Below the pieces are notes generated by a model. That model saw only the letters and a program-made list of their open reading frames with translations. It had not been told where the DNA came from and did no database searches. Positions 8,314 to 16,837 of a stretch of DNA of 64,000 bases are shown here, in pieces; the stretch's first letter is position 1; each line of letters begins with the position of its first letter. This stretch comes from Sporisorium sorghi (taxonomy: Eukaryota; Basidiomycota; Ustilaginomycetes; Ustilaginales; Ustilaginaceae). The position numbers and the translations under genes are program-made. The stretch is taken from assembly GCA_023212695.1 (NCBI GenBank), contig JALCCG010000001.1, forward strand, positions 186,001 to 250,000, read 5' to 3'.

Positions 8314-11300
8314 AATGGCGTAGACACGCGGCGGCACTCATTTTTTTTACCTGATCCTGTCTGTGGATTGCCATTCGAAGGTTGCGGCAGCCGAGTCCTC
8401 CACTTCGGTGAAGGACGGTGAGTTACAGCTTGCAGAATGGAATTTTGCCACAGATGGGAGTTTGGAGCTGAACGGGAAGTGGGCATTTTATTGGAATCAG
8501 CTGCTAGAGCCTGCTGACCTGAAACAGGGAACGATTCCTTCGGTCAGCGCCTACGTGAATGTCCCCGATTATTGGACGAACTATACCTTAAATGGAATGA
8601 AACTTCCAGCCGACGGATATGCAACGTTTCGTTTGAGGATTAATGGACTTGATTCAGAACAGTCCATTGCACTCAAGCTGCGTAATACATATTCCTCTTA
8701 CAACTTGTGGGTGAACGACACCCTGGCAGCTTCGGCCGGAAAACCAGGATCAACGCCTGATTCCACCGTTCCGAAGTACGGTGCATCTTTAGTCGTACCC
8801 GTGCAGCCCGACTTGGATGGACGATTAACACTGCTGATACAGGTTGCCAATTTTACGTATCCCAAGGGAGGAATTAATAACGCCTTTGAGCTTGGAGATG
8901 CCAAGCAACTGCAACTGGAGAAGTCAAAGGAGCTTGTACGAGACAGTCTTGTCATCGGCTCCCTGCTGGTTATCGCCGTTTATCATATAATCCTTTACAT
9001 GCTGAGGCGCAACGACGTCACTCCGCTCTACTTCGGGTTGTTCTGTATTTGCATTGCAGTTCGAACGATGCTGGTTGGCTCGAGATTTGTACTGGAAGTA
9101 TTCCCAGCGTTCTCATGGGAATGGTTTGCCAAAGCATCGTATTTAACGATTTACGTCGGCGAGTTCTTTTTGATCTCATATATCTATCACTTGTTTCCTC
9201 AATTTCTGTCCCGCAAGGTATGGCGTTTGACGCAGTTATTCACGATGGGCTTAACTGTGCTGGTGCTTACAACCCGTATTCGGGTGTATGATTATTCACT
9301 GATCCCGTTTCAGATTTATTCCATAGGGCTTGTCCTGTATGCCGTCTATGCATCCATTCGGCTAGCAAGACAAAGACAAGAAGGGGCTGTCCTTCTCATA
9401 CTCGGGTTCAGTCTCATCTTCCTGACAGCGGTTAATGATACCTTAAATCGCAATGGAGTCCTGGCCACACCAGCTTTGCTGCAATTCGGCGTACTCGGGT
9501 TTGTCTTTTTGCAGGCATTATTGTTGTCCATGAAATTTTCCCGGGCATTTTCCCAGGTGGAGCGTTTATCGGAGCGATTGTTAACGCTGGACAAGCTGAA
9601 GGATGAATTCCTGGCAAAAACTTCGCATGAGCTGCGTACTCCGCTCCATGGCATTATCGGTTTAGCGGATGCATTGATTGATGGGAGCTCCGGCAAGCTG
9701 CCATCCCCCGTTGTCGATCTGTTGCGGCTAATGAAGGTTAGCGGTCAGCGGCTTGCGCATTTGGTAAACGATATACTGGATTTCTCAAAGCTAAAGCATC
9801 AGGAGATTGGCTTGGTCATCGTGACGGTTAACTTGCGTCTGTCCATAGAGCTGACCCTTCAAGTGCTGAACCCATTGGCCCAGAAGAAAGGGCTCCTATT
9901 ATCTCACCAATTGCCGGACGATATCTACGTGATGGCAGACGAGAATAGGCTGCAGCAAATATTGCATAATTTAATCGGCAATGCGATTGCATACACGGAA
10001 AATGGAACCGTTACTGTCACGGCGAGGAGAATGTATGGACAGGTATCGGTTCAGATAAGCGATACCGGAATCGGGATCGCAGAAGCAGATCAGGTCCGCA
10101 TCTTTGAATCCTTCGAGCAGGTTGATCCCTTGCATCGATCGCAGCAAGGCGGTACCGGGATTGGACTCTCCATTACTAAGAAGTTAATCGAGCTGCATGA
10201 TGGCAGCATTGGAGTAACGTCCAGACTTGGTGAAGGATCAACGTTCAGCTTTACACTTCCCTTGGCTGGTGAGGGAAAACCGAAGGAATCTCCTCTACCC
10301 GTTACAGACTATATCCAGACCGAGTCATTCCCCCATTGGGAGATCGTTCAGACCGAGAGGGAGCCAGCGAACTCTAACATGCAGCTGCCCTCCGTGCTTA
10401 TCGTGGATGACGATCCGATTAATGTCCAGGTGCTCTTGCAGTTCCTGGGCGGAAAGTATTCACACAGGTCGACATGCAGCGGTCAAGAGGCCTTGGAGTG
10501 GATCGAGAATGGATATAAACCGGATATCGCGCTGCTGGATGTTATGATGCCGTATGTATCCGGACTTCAGCTAGGAGAAGAAATACGCAAGCATTACAAC
10601 TCGGGGGAATTGCCTATCCTGTTCCTCAGTGCAAAAAGTCAAATGACGGATCTCGTTGCCGGTTTCGAACACGGCGGCAATGATTATCTTGCCAAGCCCG
10701 TTGCCAAGCAAGAGCTGTTGGCCCGTCTGGAGCTGCATCTCCAACTGGCACGCTGGAATGCAACGCTGGAACGCGAAGTGGAGGCAAGAACAATAGAGCT
10801 TGAGCATTCTTTGGAAGAACGGGCCAGGGCTATGTCGAAGGTTTCCGTTCTGGCAGAGCGGAATCGGATTGCTGGAGATATCCACGATCACGTGGGGCAT
10901 ATTCTTACAGCCAGCGTTGTTCAGCTGGAGGCCGGTTTGAAAATGTCTGCCCATAACGCACCGGAATCAACAGAGAAACTGAAGCATGCATCGGACCTGC
11001 TCCGCAGAGGACTTCATGAAATGCGGAAATCCGTGCATATGCTTGCCGAGGAGGAGGCTGCCTCGGCAACGTTCCGGAACTCCTTGCTGCAGATTATCAA
11101 TGACTCCCAGCAATATGCGGAAGTTACAGTGGAGCACAAAATTGAAGTTTCGGACGGCAGCCTCGAGCCAGAGGCTGAGAAGCTGATCCGCCATGCCCTG
11201 CAGGAGGGGATCACCAACGGAATACGTCACGGGCAGTGTACAATCTTCCGGTTTGAATTAATAGAGACCGAAGAATCCATTCGGTTTACACTCGAGAATA

Positions 11301-11455
11301 ATGGACTTCCCTTCGAATCCGAACGGCTTGGATTCGGTTTGACTATGATGCGCCAAACTACCCGGCGAAGGGGCGGTACCTTCCAGGTCAGCACGAAGGA
11401 TGGAGCAGGCTGTATGCTAGTACTCACCATGCCCCGATCCACGCTTAAGGAGTGA
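8310..11455 (+). CDS. hybrid histidine kinase with two kinase modules; start interrupted by poly-T frameshift
   Basis: The long frame runs from 8363 (GTG) to 11455. Domains in order: extracellular beta-sandwich of 7TMR-DISM type (about 20-180), seven membrane segments (about 190-390), HisKA with SHELRTPLHG (His about 422) and its ATPase (DTGIGIAE, GTGIGLSI), a receiver with LLDVMMP (Asp about 726), a coiled linker, then a second NarL/DesK-type HisKA_3 module DIHDHVGH (His about 841) with its ATPase. The ATG at 8310, overlapping the previous stop as ATGA, begins a good signal peptide but reaches TGA at 8352. One extra T in the T8 run at 8341-8348 would join it to the long frame. A sequencing error, phase variation, slippage or a mutation are all possible. 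Confidence 0.85.
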
Positions 11456-11461
11456 TCAGAT

Positions 11462-12112
11462 ATGTCAAGCATAACCATACTTATTGTAGAGGATCAAACC
11501 ATTGTTCGTGAGGGCCTGGAGACGATTATCAATCTGGAGCCCGACATGGATGTTGTTGCCACCACGGACAATGGACAGACCGCCTGCGAGCTGGTGGAGC
11601 AGCTGCGCCCTCAGCTTGTGTTAATGGACATCGAAATGCCGGTTATGAACGGAATTGCGGCGACACGCCAGATTAAGCAGTCACATCCGGAAACCATCGT
11701 GCTGATCCTCACGACGTTCACAGAAGAGGATTTCATTATAGAGTGTCTTGCCAATGGAGCATCGGGATATTTACTTAAGGACTTCTCTTCCAACAAAATT
11801 ATTACTTCGATCCAAGAGGCGGTCCGCGGCGAGATGATGCTCCCCTCGAAGGTGGCGGCAAAATTGGCAGCCCGGTTAAGAACAACCGGAGCTCCTCAGT
11901 TTCCGGCACAACATTATAATCTGACACCACGAGAGTTACAGATTGCAAAGCTGATGACGGAATATAAGAATAATCGGGAAATCGCCGATATGTTATATAT
12001 CACGGAAGGAACGGTTCGGAACTACATTAGTGTCATCTATGAGAAAATCGGCATGAATGATCGGACCAAGGCCATTCCACTGCTTAAACATGCTCTTAGA
12101 GATTTTGATTGA
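11462..12112 (+). CDS. NarL/FixJ-family response regulator
   Basis: 216 residues. The receiver has the acidic pair VEDQ near residue 10, phospho-acceptor in LVLMDIEMP (Asp about 56) and the conserved Lys in GYLLKDFS. The C-terminal LuxR-type helix-turn-helix reads LTPRELQIAKLM and NREIADMLYITEGTVRNYIS. It starts six bases after the kinase stop, so it is the natural partner of the second, HisKA_3-type module of that kinase. Terminator at 12132. The target DNA is unknown; the phased GTCAT repeats directly downstream are a candidate, although 11-base phasing is more usual for OmpR-type regulators. Confidence 0.9.
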   Translation: MSSITILIVEDQTIVREGLETIINLEPDMDVVATTDNGQTACELVEQLRPQLVLMDIEMPVMNGIAATRQIKQSHPETIVLILTTFTEEDFIIECLANGASGYLLKDFSSNKIITSIQEAVRGEMMLPSKVAAKLAARLRTTGAPQFPAQHYNLTPRELQIAKLMTEYKNNREIADMLYITEGTVRNYISVIYEKIGMNDRTKAIPLLKHALRDFD

Positions 12113-12131
12113 CATTTTTTTGATCTTCAAG

Positions 12132-12164
12132 AACACCGCTTTCTATGGAAAGTGGTGTTTTTTT
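12132..12164 (+). terminator. terminator of signalling operon
   Basis: ACACCGCTTTC pairs with GGAAAGTGGTGT and is followed by seven T. Confidence 0.85.
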
Positions 12165-12218
12165 GTCATGCGTATCTACGAGTATAGGGTTTGATCATCG
12201 TTTGGAACAGTTACTCCT

Positions 12219-12281
12219 GTCATATAAAAGTCATATAAGGATCATACAAATGTCATGCCTTTTGTCATGTAATGGTCATAC
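12219..12281 (+). promoter_or_regulatory. six GTCAT(A/G) repeats phased at 11 bp
   Basis: GTCAT or ATCAT heptamers start at 12219, 12230, 12241, 12252, 12264 and 12275, so successive spacings are 11, 11, 11, 12 and 11 bases, one helical turn each. This is the arrangement used by tandem-binding response regulators. The last copy would overlap a -35 region for a -10 TTATAG at 12301-12306. Confidence 0.6.
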
Positions 12282-12312
12282 CAATTGGCCCCCTCATTAC
12301 TTATAGTAGTTA

Positions 12313-12376
12313 TGCGAGGGAAATACGTTGAAACTGAACAAGATGGCGTTTGTAACGCCATCTTGTTCTTTGTTTT
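12313..12376 (+). ncRNA. candidate very short transcript ending in a perfect hairpin terminator
   Basis: Between the phased repeats and the next gene there is only a perfect 15-bp stem, GAACAAGATGGCGTT and its complement (12336-12368, three-base loop), followed by TTGTTTTT. With the -10-like TTATAG at 12301 the transcript would be roughly 60 nt. It could be a small RNA, or the hairpin could be a plain terminator insulating the downstream gene. A short ORF (ATG at 12312) is possible but has no good ribosome binding site. The terminator is strong; the RNA itself is an inference. Confidence 0.4.
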
Positions 12377-12431
12377 TATCAGAATTCATTGCATTTGAGC
12401 TCAGTGAGGTTTTACTTTCGGGGCAAACTGA

Positions 12432-12461
12432 TATAATATATAACGTGGATAATGATTATCC
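12432..12461 (+). promoter_or_regulatory. -10 TATAAT and Fur-type box upstream of Rrf2 gene
   Basis: TATAAT at 12432-12437, then GGATAATGATTATCC at 12447-12461, a perfect 7-1-7 palindrome matching the Bacillus Fur consensus TGATAATNATTATCA at 13 of 15 positions. It covers the expected transcription start, so it would repress the Rrf2-oxidoreductase genes when bound. Which Fur-family member binds is not certain. Confidence 0.6.
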
Positions 12462-12528
12462 GTTTTAAGCATGAATTGAGAAACTGCAATTTGAGTCATG
12501 CTACTTACCTAAAATCGAGGTGCTGTTC

Positions 12529-13011
12529 ATGCATATGAAAACAGGGGTGGAACAGTCGGTGTATGCTCTGGTCCTGCTCAACATGCTGCCCGACAAAGCA
12601 GTGCTGCCTGGAGAAGCGATTAGCCAACAGCTTGGAGCATCGGCAACCTATTTTCAAAAACTGTTAAGAAAGCTGGTCACAGCCGACATTATTACGTCTG
12701 TGCCCGGCATTAAAGGTGGCTTCAGGTTAAAGAAGAAGCCTGAAGATATTCGTGTATACGATGTTTACCTCGCGGTGGAAGGACAGCAGTCGCTGTATTC
12801 ATCCCACGGAATTCTGGTGGACATGCTGGATTTGGAAAAGGAAGAAAGCTGCTGCCTGTTAACGAATTTGATGGAAGAAGCTGAATCCTCCTGGAAAGCT
12901 GTATTGAAGCGGGAGACCATTGCTTCGCTGTCGGAGGAGATGTGTGGTGAACGCTTTAAGGACAAAGTGGCAGCTTTGGAGGAATGGATTAACAACAAAA
13001 TGGTCGTCTAA
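12529..13011 (+). CDS. Rrf2-family transcriptional regulator
   Basis: About 160 residues. The N-terminal winged helix (EQSVYALVLLNML, ISQQLGASATYFQKLLRKLV, SVPGIKGGFRLKK) is typical of Rrf2 proteins such as CymR, NsrR and YwnA. The three-cysteine Fe-S cluster motif is not evident; only a CC pair near residue 106 and one later Cys are seen, so cluster sensing is doubtful. ATG at 12529 follows GAGG at 12517; GTG at 12520 is in frame but too close to that site. A Fur-type box lies upstream and the oxidoreductase gene begins 23 bases downstream, so it probably regulates its own operon in response to redox or metal stress. Confidence 0.85.
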   Translation: MHMKTGVEQSVYALVLLNMLPDKAVLPGEAISQQLGASATYFQKLLRKLVTADIITSVPGIKGGFRLKKKPEDIRVYDVYLAVEGQQSLYSSHGILVDMLDLEKEESCCLLTNLMEEAESSWKAVLKRETIASLSEEMCGERFKDKVAALEEWINNKMVV

Positions 13012-13034
13012 CCGAAGAAGGGGATGGAATTTGC

Positions 13035-14033
13035 ATGAGATTAAGCGTATTGGATCAGGCCCCCGTGACAAGTGGCAATACAGCGGAGGGTGCCTTGAAT
13101 AAAGCGGAAGAACTGGCTGTCTTGGCCGATGAACTGGGATACAGCCGAATGTGGATGGCAGAGCATCATGGCGGTAATACCTTTGCCAGTTCAGCACCGG
13201 AAGTGACAGCAGCCCGGCTGGCCGCCAGAACGAATCGTATTCGAATCGGCACCGGCGGCGTGATGATGATGCATTATTCTCCGCTCAAGCTGGCGGAAGT
13301 GTTTAAAACGCTAAGTGCTTTTTCCCCGGGCAGAATCGATTTCGGCGTGGGACGGGCTCCTGGCGGCGATACAAGTGCCATGTATGCACTGTCTGAAGGG
13401 CGCCAGTTAATGCTGCATAACATGTATGACAAACTCGGTATTACGATGCAGCTGCTTCAAGACCAGATTCCGGAAGATGAGCTGTATGCCAAGAATCTCG
13501 CTGCTCCAACAGATGTAGCACTCCCGGAGGTGTGGCTGCTCGGCTCCAGCGGCAATAGTGCACTCAAAGCTGCGCAGATGGGAGTGGGGTATTCCTTCGC
13601 GCAATTCTTCAACGGTGCGATGAGTAATGAGATATTGGACCATTACCGGGATAACTACCAGCCTTCTGTCTTCATGGACAAGCCGGAGATTAATGTATCC
13701 TATATGGTGACTACAGCTGAAACGAAGGAAGAAGCGGAGTATGAGGCTTTACCGCAGGATATCTTTCGGCTGATGATGAGTAAAGGCAGAATTACGCAAG
13801 TGCTGACACCCGAGCAGGCTCAAGAGGTATCCTTAACAGAAATCGACCGGATGGCCATCGCAGAAGGGCGCAAGATCCATCTGGTTGGTGCAGTTAAAGA
13901 CATCGCCGTACGCCTGCAGGAAGAGCAAGCCCAATACGGATTCCAGGAAGCGATGATATGCAGCATTCCCCATTCGCAGGAGAAACGGCTTGAGGTATAT
14001 CGGCTGCTGGCTCGCGAACTGCTGGGCTCGTGA
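13035..14033 (+). CDS. LLM-class flavin-dependent oxidoreductase
   Basis: 332 residues with the bacterial luciferase-like TIM barrel: SVLDQAPVTSG at the N-terminus, RMWMAEHHGGNTFASSAPEV, RIRIGTGGVMMMHYSPLKLAE and GRIDFGVGRAPGGD. This is the YceB-like group of the family, with reduced FMN or F420 as the expected cofactor; the substrate is unknown. ATG at 13035 follows GAAGGGGATGG. It is likely co-transcribed with the Rrf2 regulator and ends at the terminator at 14053. Confidence 0.9.
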   Translation: MRLSVLDQAPVTSGNTAEGALNKAEELAVLADELGYSRMWMAEHHGGNTFASSAPEVTAARLAARTNRIRIGTGGVMMMHYSPLKLAEVFKTLSAFSPGRIDFGVGRAPGGDTSAMYALSEGRQLMLHNMYDKLGITMQLLQDQIPEDELYAKNLAAPTDVALPEVWLLGSSGNSALKAAQMGVGYSFAQFFNGAMSNEILDHYRDNYQPSVFMDKPEINVSYMVTTAETKEEAEYEALPQDIFRLMMSKGRITQVLTPEQAQEVSLTEIDRMAIAEGRKIHLVGAVKDIAVRLQEEQAQYGFQEAMICSIPHSQEKRLEVYRLLARELLGS

Positions 14034-14052
14034 TAGATTCCATCAAATCAAA

Positions 14053-14087
14053 CGCCAAGTCCTCGACTGAAGAGACTTGGCGTTTTT
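14053..14087 (+). terminator. terminator of Rrf2-oxidoreductase operon
   Basis: CGCCAAGTC pairs with GACTTGGCG, 12-base loop, then TTTTT. Confidence 0.9.
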
Positions 14088-14210
14088 GTCTTGCATTTGT
14101 GTTGTAGGCAACAGGCTGGAGGCAGATGCAGGAGAGCAACTTTGTTTGCGTGTGGAGCGTTAAAGGTAAGGAACGCATCCGCTTAAATTATGAAGAAGTT
14201 AGGAGAAGCC

Positions 14211-14933
14211 ATGCCCTTTACATTTGCTCATCCTGTCATTACCATGCCCTGGTGGAGGAAAAAATCACTGCCAGTGTCTGCTCTCGTAATCGGCTGCATG
14301 GCACCGGATTTCGAGTATTTTATCCGGTTTCGAGCGGCCTCGGTATGGAGCCATGAGGGCTTAGGCGTTATTTTGTTCAATCTGCCCCTGATCGTGCTGC
14401 TGTACCTTTTGTTTGAATGTGTCGTAAGACCGGTTCTACACGTGTATTTACCTTCATGGTTCCCATATCGCTGGAGTAGGGAAGGGAAACTGCCCATATC
14501 ATTAAAGGGGTGGGTCCTCGTTCTCGTCATGGGAATGACAGGTGTTGCCACACATTTGCTGTGGGATCAGTTTACGCACAAGGGAGCGTGGATCGTCAAT
14601 CATATTCCCTTGCTTACACAAACATTGCAAATGGGATCTATACATATCCCGGTGTACAAGCTGTGCCAGCATGGCAGCACCCTCCTCGGTTTGGGTCTGA
14701 CCGTATGGTGGATTCATCGCCATTTGTACGTGATGCCTGAGAAAAGGAAATATCAGCATCCGATTTTACCATTTTGGTGTGTGGGGGCAGCAATCTTTAT
14801 CATCATGATGGTTATGGCGATGATTATGGTGGTGGATGGAGATGGCTTGGCATTTATATTACAGTTAGTCGTACCGGCGATCAGCAGTTTCTTGCTGGCC
14901 TTGCTTATGACATGTCTTGTTTTTTTGAAGTAG
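14211..14933 (+). CDS. DUF4184 family membrane protein
   Basis: About 240 residues with roughly six membrane segments. The N-terminal MPFTFAHPVI and VSALVIGCMAPDFEYFI blocks are the DUF4184 signature, with histidines and an Asp that recall integral membrane metal-dependent hydrolases; HLLWDQFTH is a second conserved His/Asp block. The activity is unknown. ATG at 14211 is preceded by AGGAGA. The in-frame ATG at 14190 has no ribosome binding site and is rejected as start. It stands alone between a terminator and a region with only one small gene. Confidence 0.8.
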   Translation: MPFTFAHPVITMPWWRKKSLPVSALVIGCMAPDFEYFIRFRAASVWSHEGLGVILFNLPLIVLLYLLFECVVRPVLHVYLPSWFPYRWSREGKLPISLKGWVLVLVMGMTGVATHLLWDQFTHKGAWIVNHIPLLTQTLQMGSIHIPVYKLCQHGSTLLGLGLTVWWIHRHLYVMPEKRKYQHPILPFWCVGAAIFIIMMVMAMIMVVDGDGLAFILQLVVPAISSFLLALLMTCLVFLK

Positions 14934-15182
14934 AGCTAGACAGAATTAATAGAATTAGCAAATAACTGCAGGGAGCCCTTTCTGTCCATAACGCCTCAGG
15001 ACGGTGAAGGGAAATGGAGCCGCTACAGTCTGTACTTGGCTGCGATGGGTGTAATCAGATCAAAATACCGGAGCTGTGCATAGACTCATGTCACGAAAAC
15101 TATAAAAGCGTAGTTTGCCTAACAACATTTTCATATTGGAATCATAATTTATGGTAAGGCAGGGAAGTGGGAGGTATGTAGT

Positions 15183-15359
15183 ATGGGCCAAGGAACGCAG
15201 GGCAAAAATCAAAAAAACCAGCAAGCAACTTCGAATACGGCTACACTTAAACAATTAGCATTTATTGCGGCACTTCTAGTGCTAATCGCCGCAGGCATAG
15301 GCCTTTATATAGCATATGATGACTTGACCTCGGAAGAAAACGTGGAAATTATCATATAA
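15183..15359 (+). CDS. small single-pass membrane protein, 58 aa
   Basis: ATG at 15183 is preceded by GGGAGG with good spacing. The product has a polar N-terminus rich in Gln, Asn and Lys (MGQGTQGKNQKNQQ), one strong hydrophobic helix (residues about 25-44, LAFIAALLVLIAAGIGLYIA) and an acidic tail. I do not recognise a family. The good ribosome binding site, clean membrane segment and isolated position support a real gene, but no homology can be checked here. Confidence 0.55.
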   Translation: MGQGTQGKNQKNQQATSNTATLKQLAFIAALLVLIAAGIGLYIAYDDLTSEENVEIII

Positions 15360-15601
15360 CAGCGAAATCAGGAATTATCTGAAACTATCAAAAACTTGCG
15401 ATACACATATATGATCTGATCTGTGACCCTTATCTCTAACTCCTCACGAGCCATAAATGGATCCTCACAAATAGCTGGAAATGGTGATGAAGATGGAGCA
15501 AGGCCGCGCATATTGGAACAGCATACGGCCAGTCGTCTTGCATACAAGCATGGCTGTATTTAGCAATATTCAGAAAGGGACCTTTCCTCATTGTTTCATG
15601 C
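15360..15601. other. intergenic stretch with no gene recognised
   Basis: Between the 58-codon gene and the germination operon terminator. Short open frames here lack ribosome binding sites and family motifs, and I see no promoter-like sequence strong enough to call. Confidence 0.5.
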
Positions 15602-15650
15602 AAAAAGCCAGCCTGTTCTGCGTCGATGCTGAATATGGCTGGCTTTTTTT
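15602..15650 (-). terminator. terminator of ger operon (bidirectional)
   Basis: AAAAGCCAGCC and GGCTGGCTTTT form a stem around a loop of about 24 bases, with A or T runs on both sides. It lies just beyond the gerC-like stop. Confidence 0.75.
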
Positions 15651-15675
15651 GTTTTGCTGTAAAACTCAGGCGACC

Positions 15676-16836
15676 CTAATCCCGACGCGGCAGCAGTTTC
15701 ATGCCGACATGGTCCAAATGAATATCAACTTGAACGACAGCCAATGAGTCCTCATCTATAATGAGAGGCGAGGTTTGTTTCAGTTTTTTCCACAGAGCCG
15801 GTTCTCGTTTAAACAGAATGTGCTCAAGGCTATAAATGTCAGTTTTCGCTTTCAGCCCATTTCTGAAGGTATCGATGATCTCTTGTCTTACAATCTTTGC
15901 GGCTTCCCGTTCATAGTCGCTCTTGGTGAAATCGACAAGCGCTTCAACGACGTTTCCGTCTAATTTAACATGGAGTTCGTATTTAGGCTCCCCATTTACG
16001 ATCTTTAACTCCTTGCGAATCTTGGGCGATTGAAGAACCACGACTCCAGCATAGTCTTCATCTTTCATGATCAGAACGGGTGAACGTTTCGTGTTTGCCT
16101 GTACCCAGCGTAATCCGTTAAGCTTATCGTTGGTCAAGATCGCACTCATGGTGTCCTTGACGATGGTAAATACACCGTCAACACGTAATTTGGGATTAGG
16201 TTTTCTGTCCTTCGCCCAGGTTTTCTGGTCCACGGTGAGGTTTGGAAGCAAGGCCGTGCAGGCAGGCTCGGTCATGACAGCCAAAAAATCGAAGTACCGA
16301 AGGGGAACGATAAACGATTTCTGTTTATACTCCTCCAATGGTTCATGGGACAACGTGCTCAAGGGGGAGAGATTGAAAAACGCCGGCGCCGTCAAGAGAT
16401 CCTCAATGGACTCCCGAGTTCCGAACACCCAGGGAGTCAGGCGGACTTCCTGATACCGGGCGATGGTATCGAGTTGCGAAATGATCTGGGTTTTCAGTAC
16501 TTTTTCACTGATAATGATACTGGAAATGTGACTCCAGATGGTCCGCTGCTGAGCGGTATCGTACAGTTGATTTATGGCCATATCCAAGGTTTTGCCTCGG
16601 GACGTGGAGGTCCAAACTTGTGCCGGTTTCCCGGAGTTTCCGGTCTCTGTTTTGGCAACGGACGTGAAATCCGCCATCTGGGTATACACAACGAAATGCC
16701 CATCCTCATAATCGATGCCAATGGCCGTAATATAATTCATGTCCTGAATTTCTTTGATGTCCCAGCAACCGGAGAGGACGTTTAACGTTAGGAGGACCAA
16801 CATGATTTTTACTAAGAACCGGAGGTAGGTTGTCAT
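15676..16836 (-). CDS. Ger(x)C family spore germination lipoprotein
   Basis: About 386 residues. The N-terminal signal peptide ends in lipobox LSGC, followed by WDIKEIQDMNYITAIGIDYE, the hallmark opening of GerAC/GerKC proteins; the C-terminal Ger(x)C domain is present. The lipoprotein sits on the outer face of the spore inner membrane and works with the A and B subunits in nutrient-triggered germination. Possible starts are ATG at 16848 and at 16836; the latter is one base after the upstream TGA and about 12 bases from AAGGGG, so it is preferred. It is the last gene of a B-A-C operon. Confidence 0.9.
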   Translation of the reverse strand: MTTYLRFLVKIMLVLLTLNVLSGCWDIKEIQDMNYITAIGIDYEDGHFVVYTQMADFTSVAKTETGNSGKPAQVWTSTSRGKTLDMAINQLYDTAQQRTIWSHISSIIISEKVLKTQIISQLDTIARYQEVRLTPWVFGTRESIEDLLTAPAFFNLSPLSTLSHEPLEEYKQKSFIVPLRYFDFLAVMTEPACTALLPNLTVDQKTWAKDRKPNPKLRVDGVFTIVKDTMSAILTNDKLNGLRWVQANTKRSPVLIMKDEDYAGVVVLQSPKIRKELKIVNGEPKYELHVKLDGNVVEALVDFTKSDYEREAAKIVRQEIIDTFRNGLKAKTDIYSLEHILFKREPALWKKLKQTSPLIIDEDSLAVVQVDIHLDHVGMKLLPRRD

Positions 16837-16837
16837 C

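Noticed and set aside
15481..15747. 88-codon plus-strand frame before the ger operon end
   Set aside because: It runs through the operon terminator and into the gerC-like gene antisense; no conserved features.
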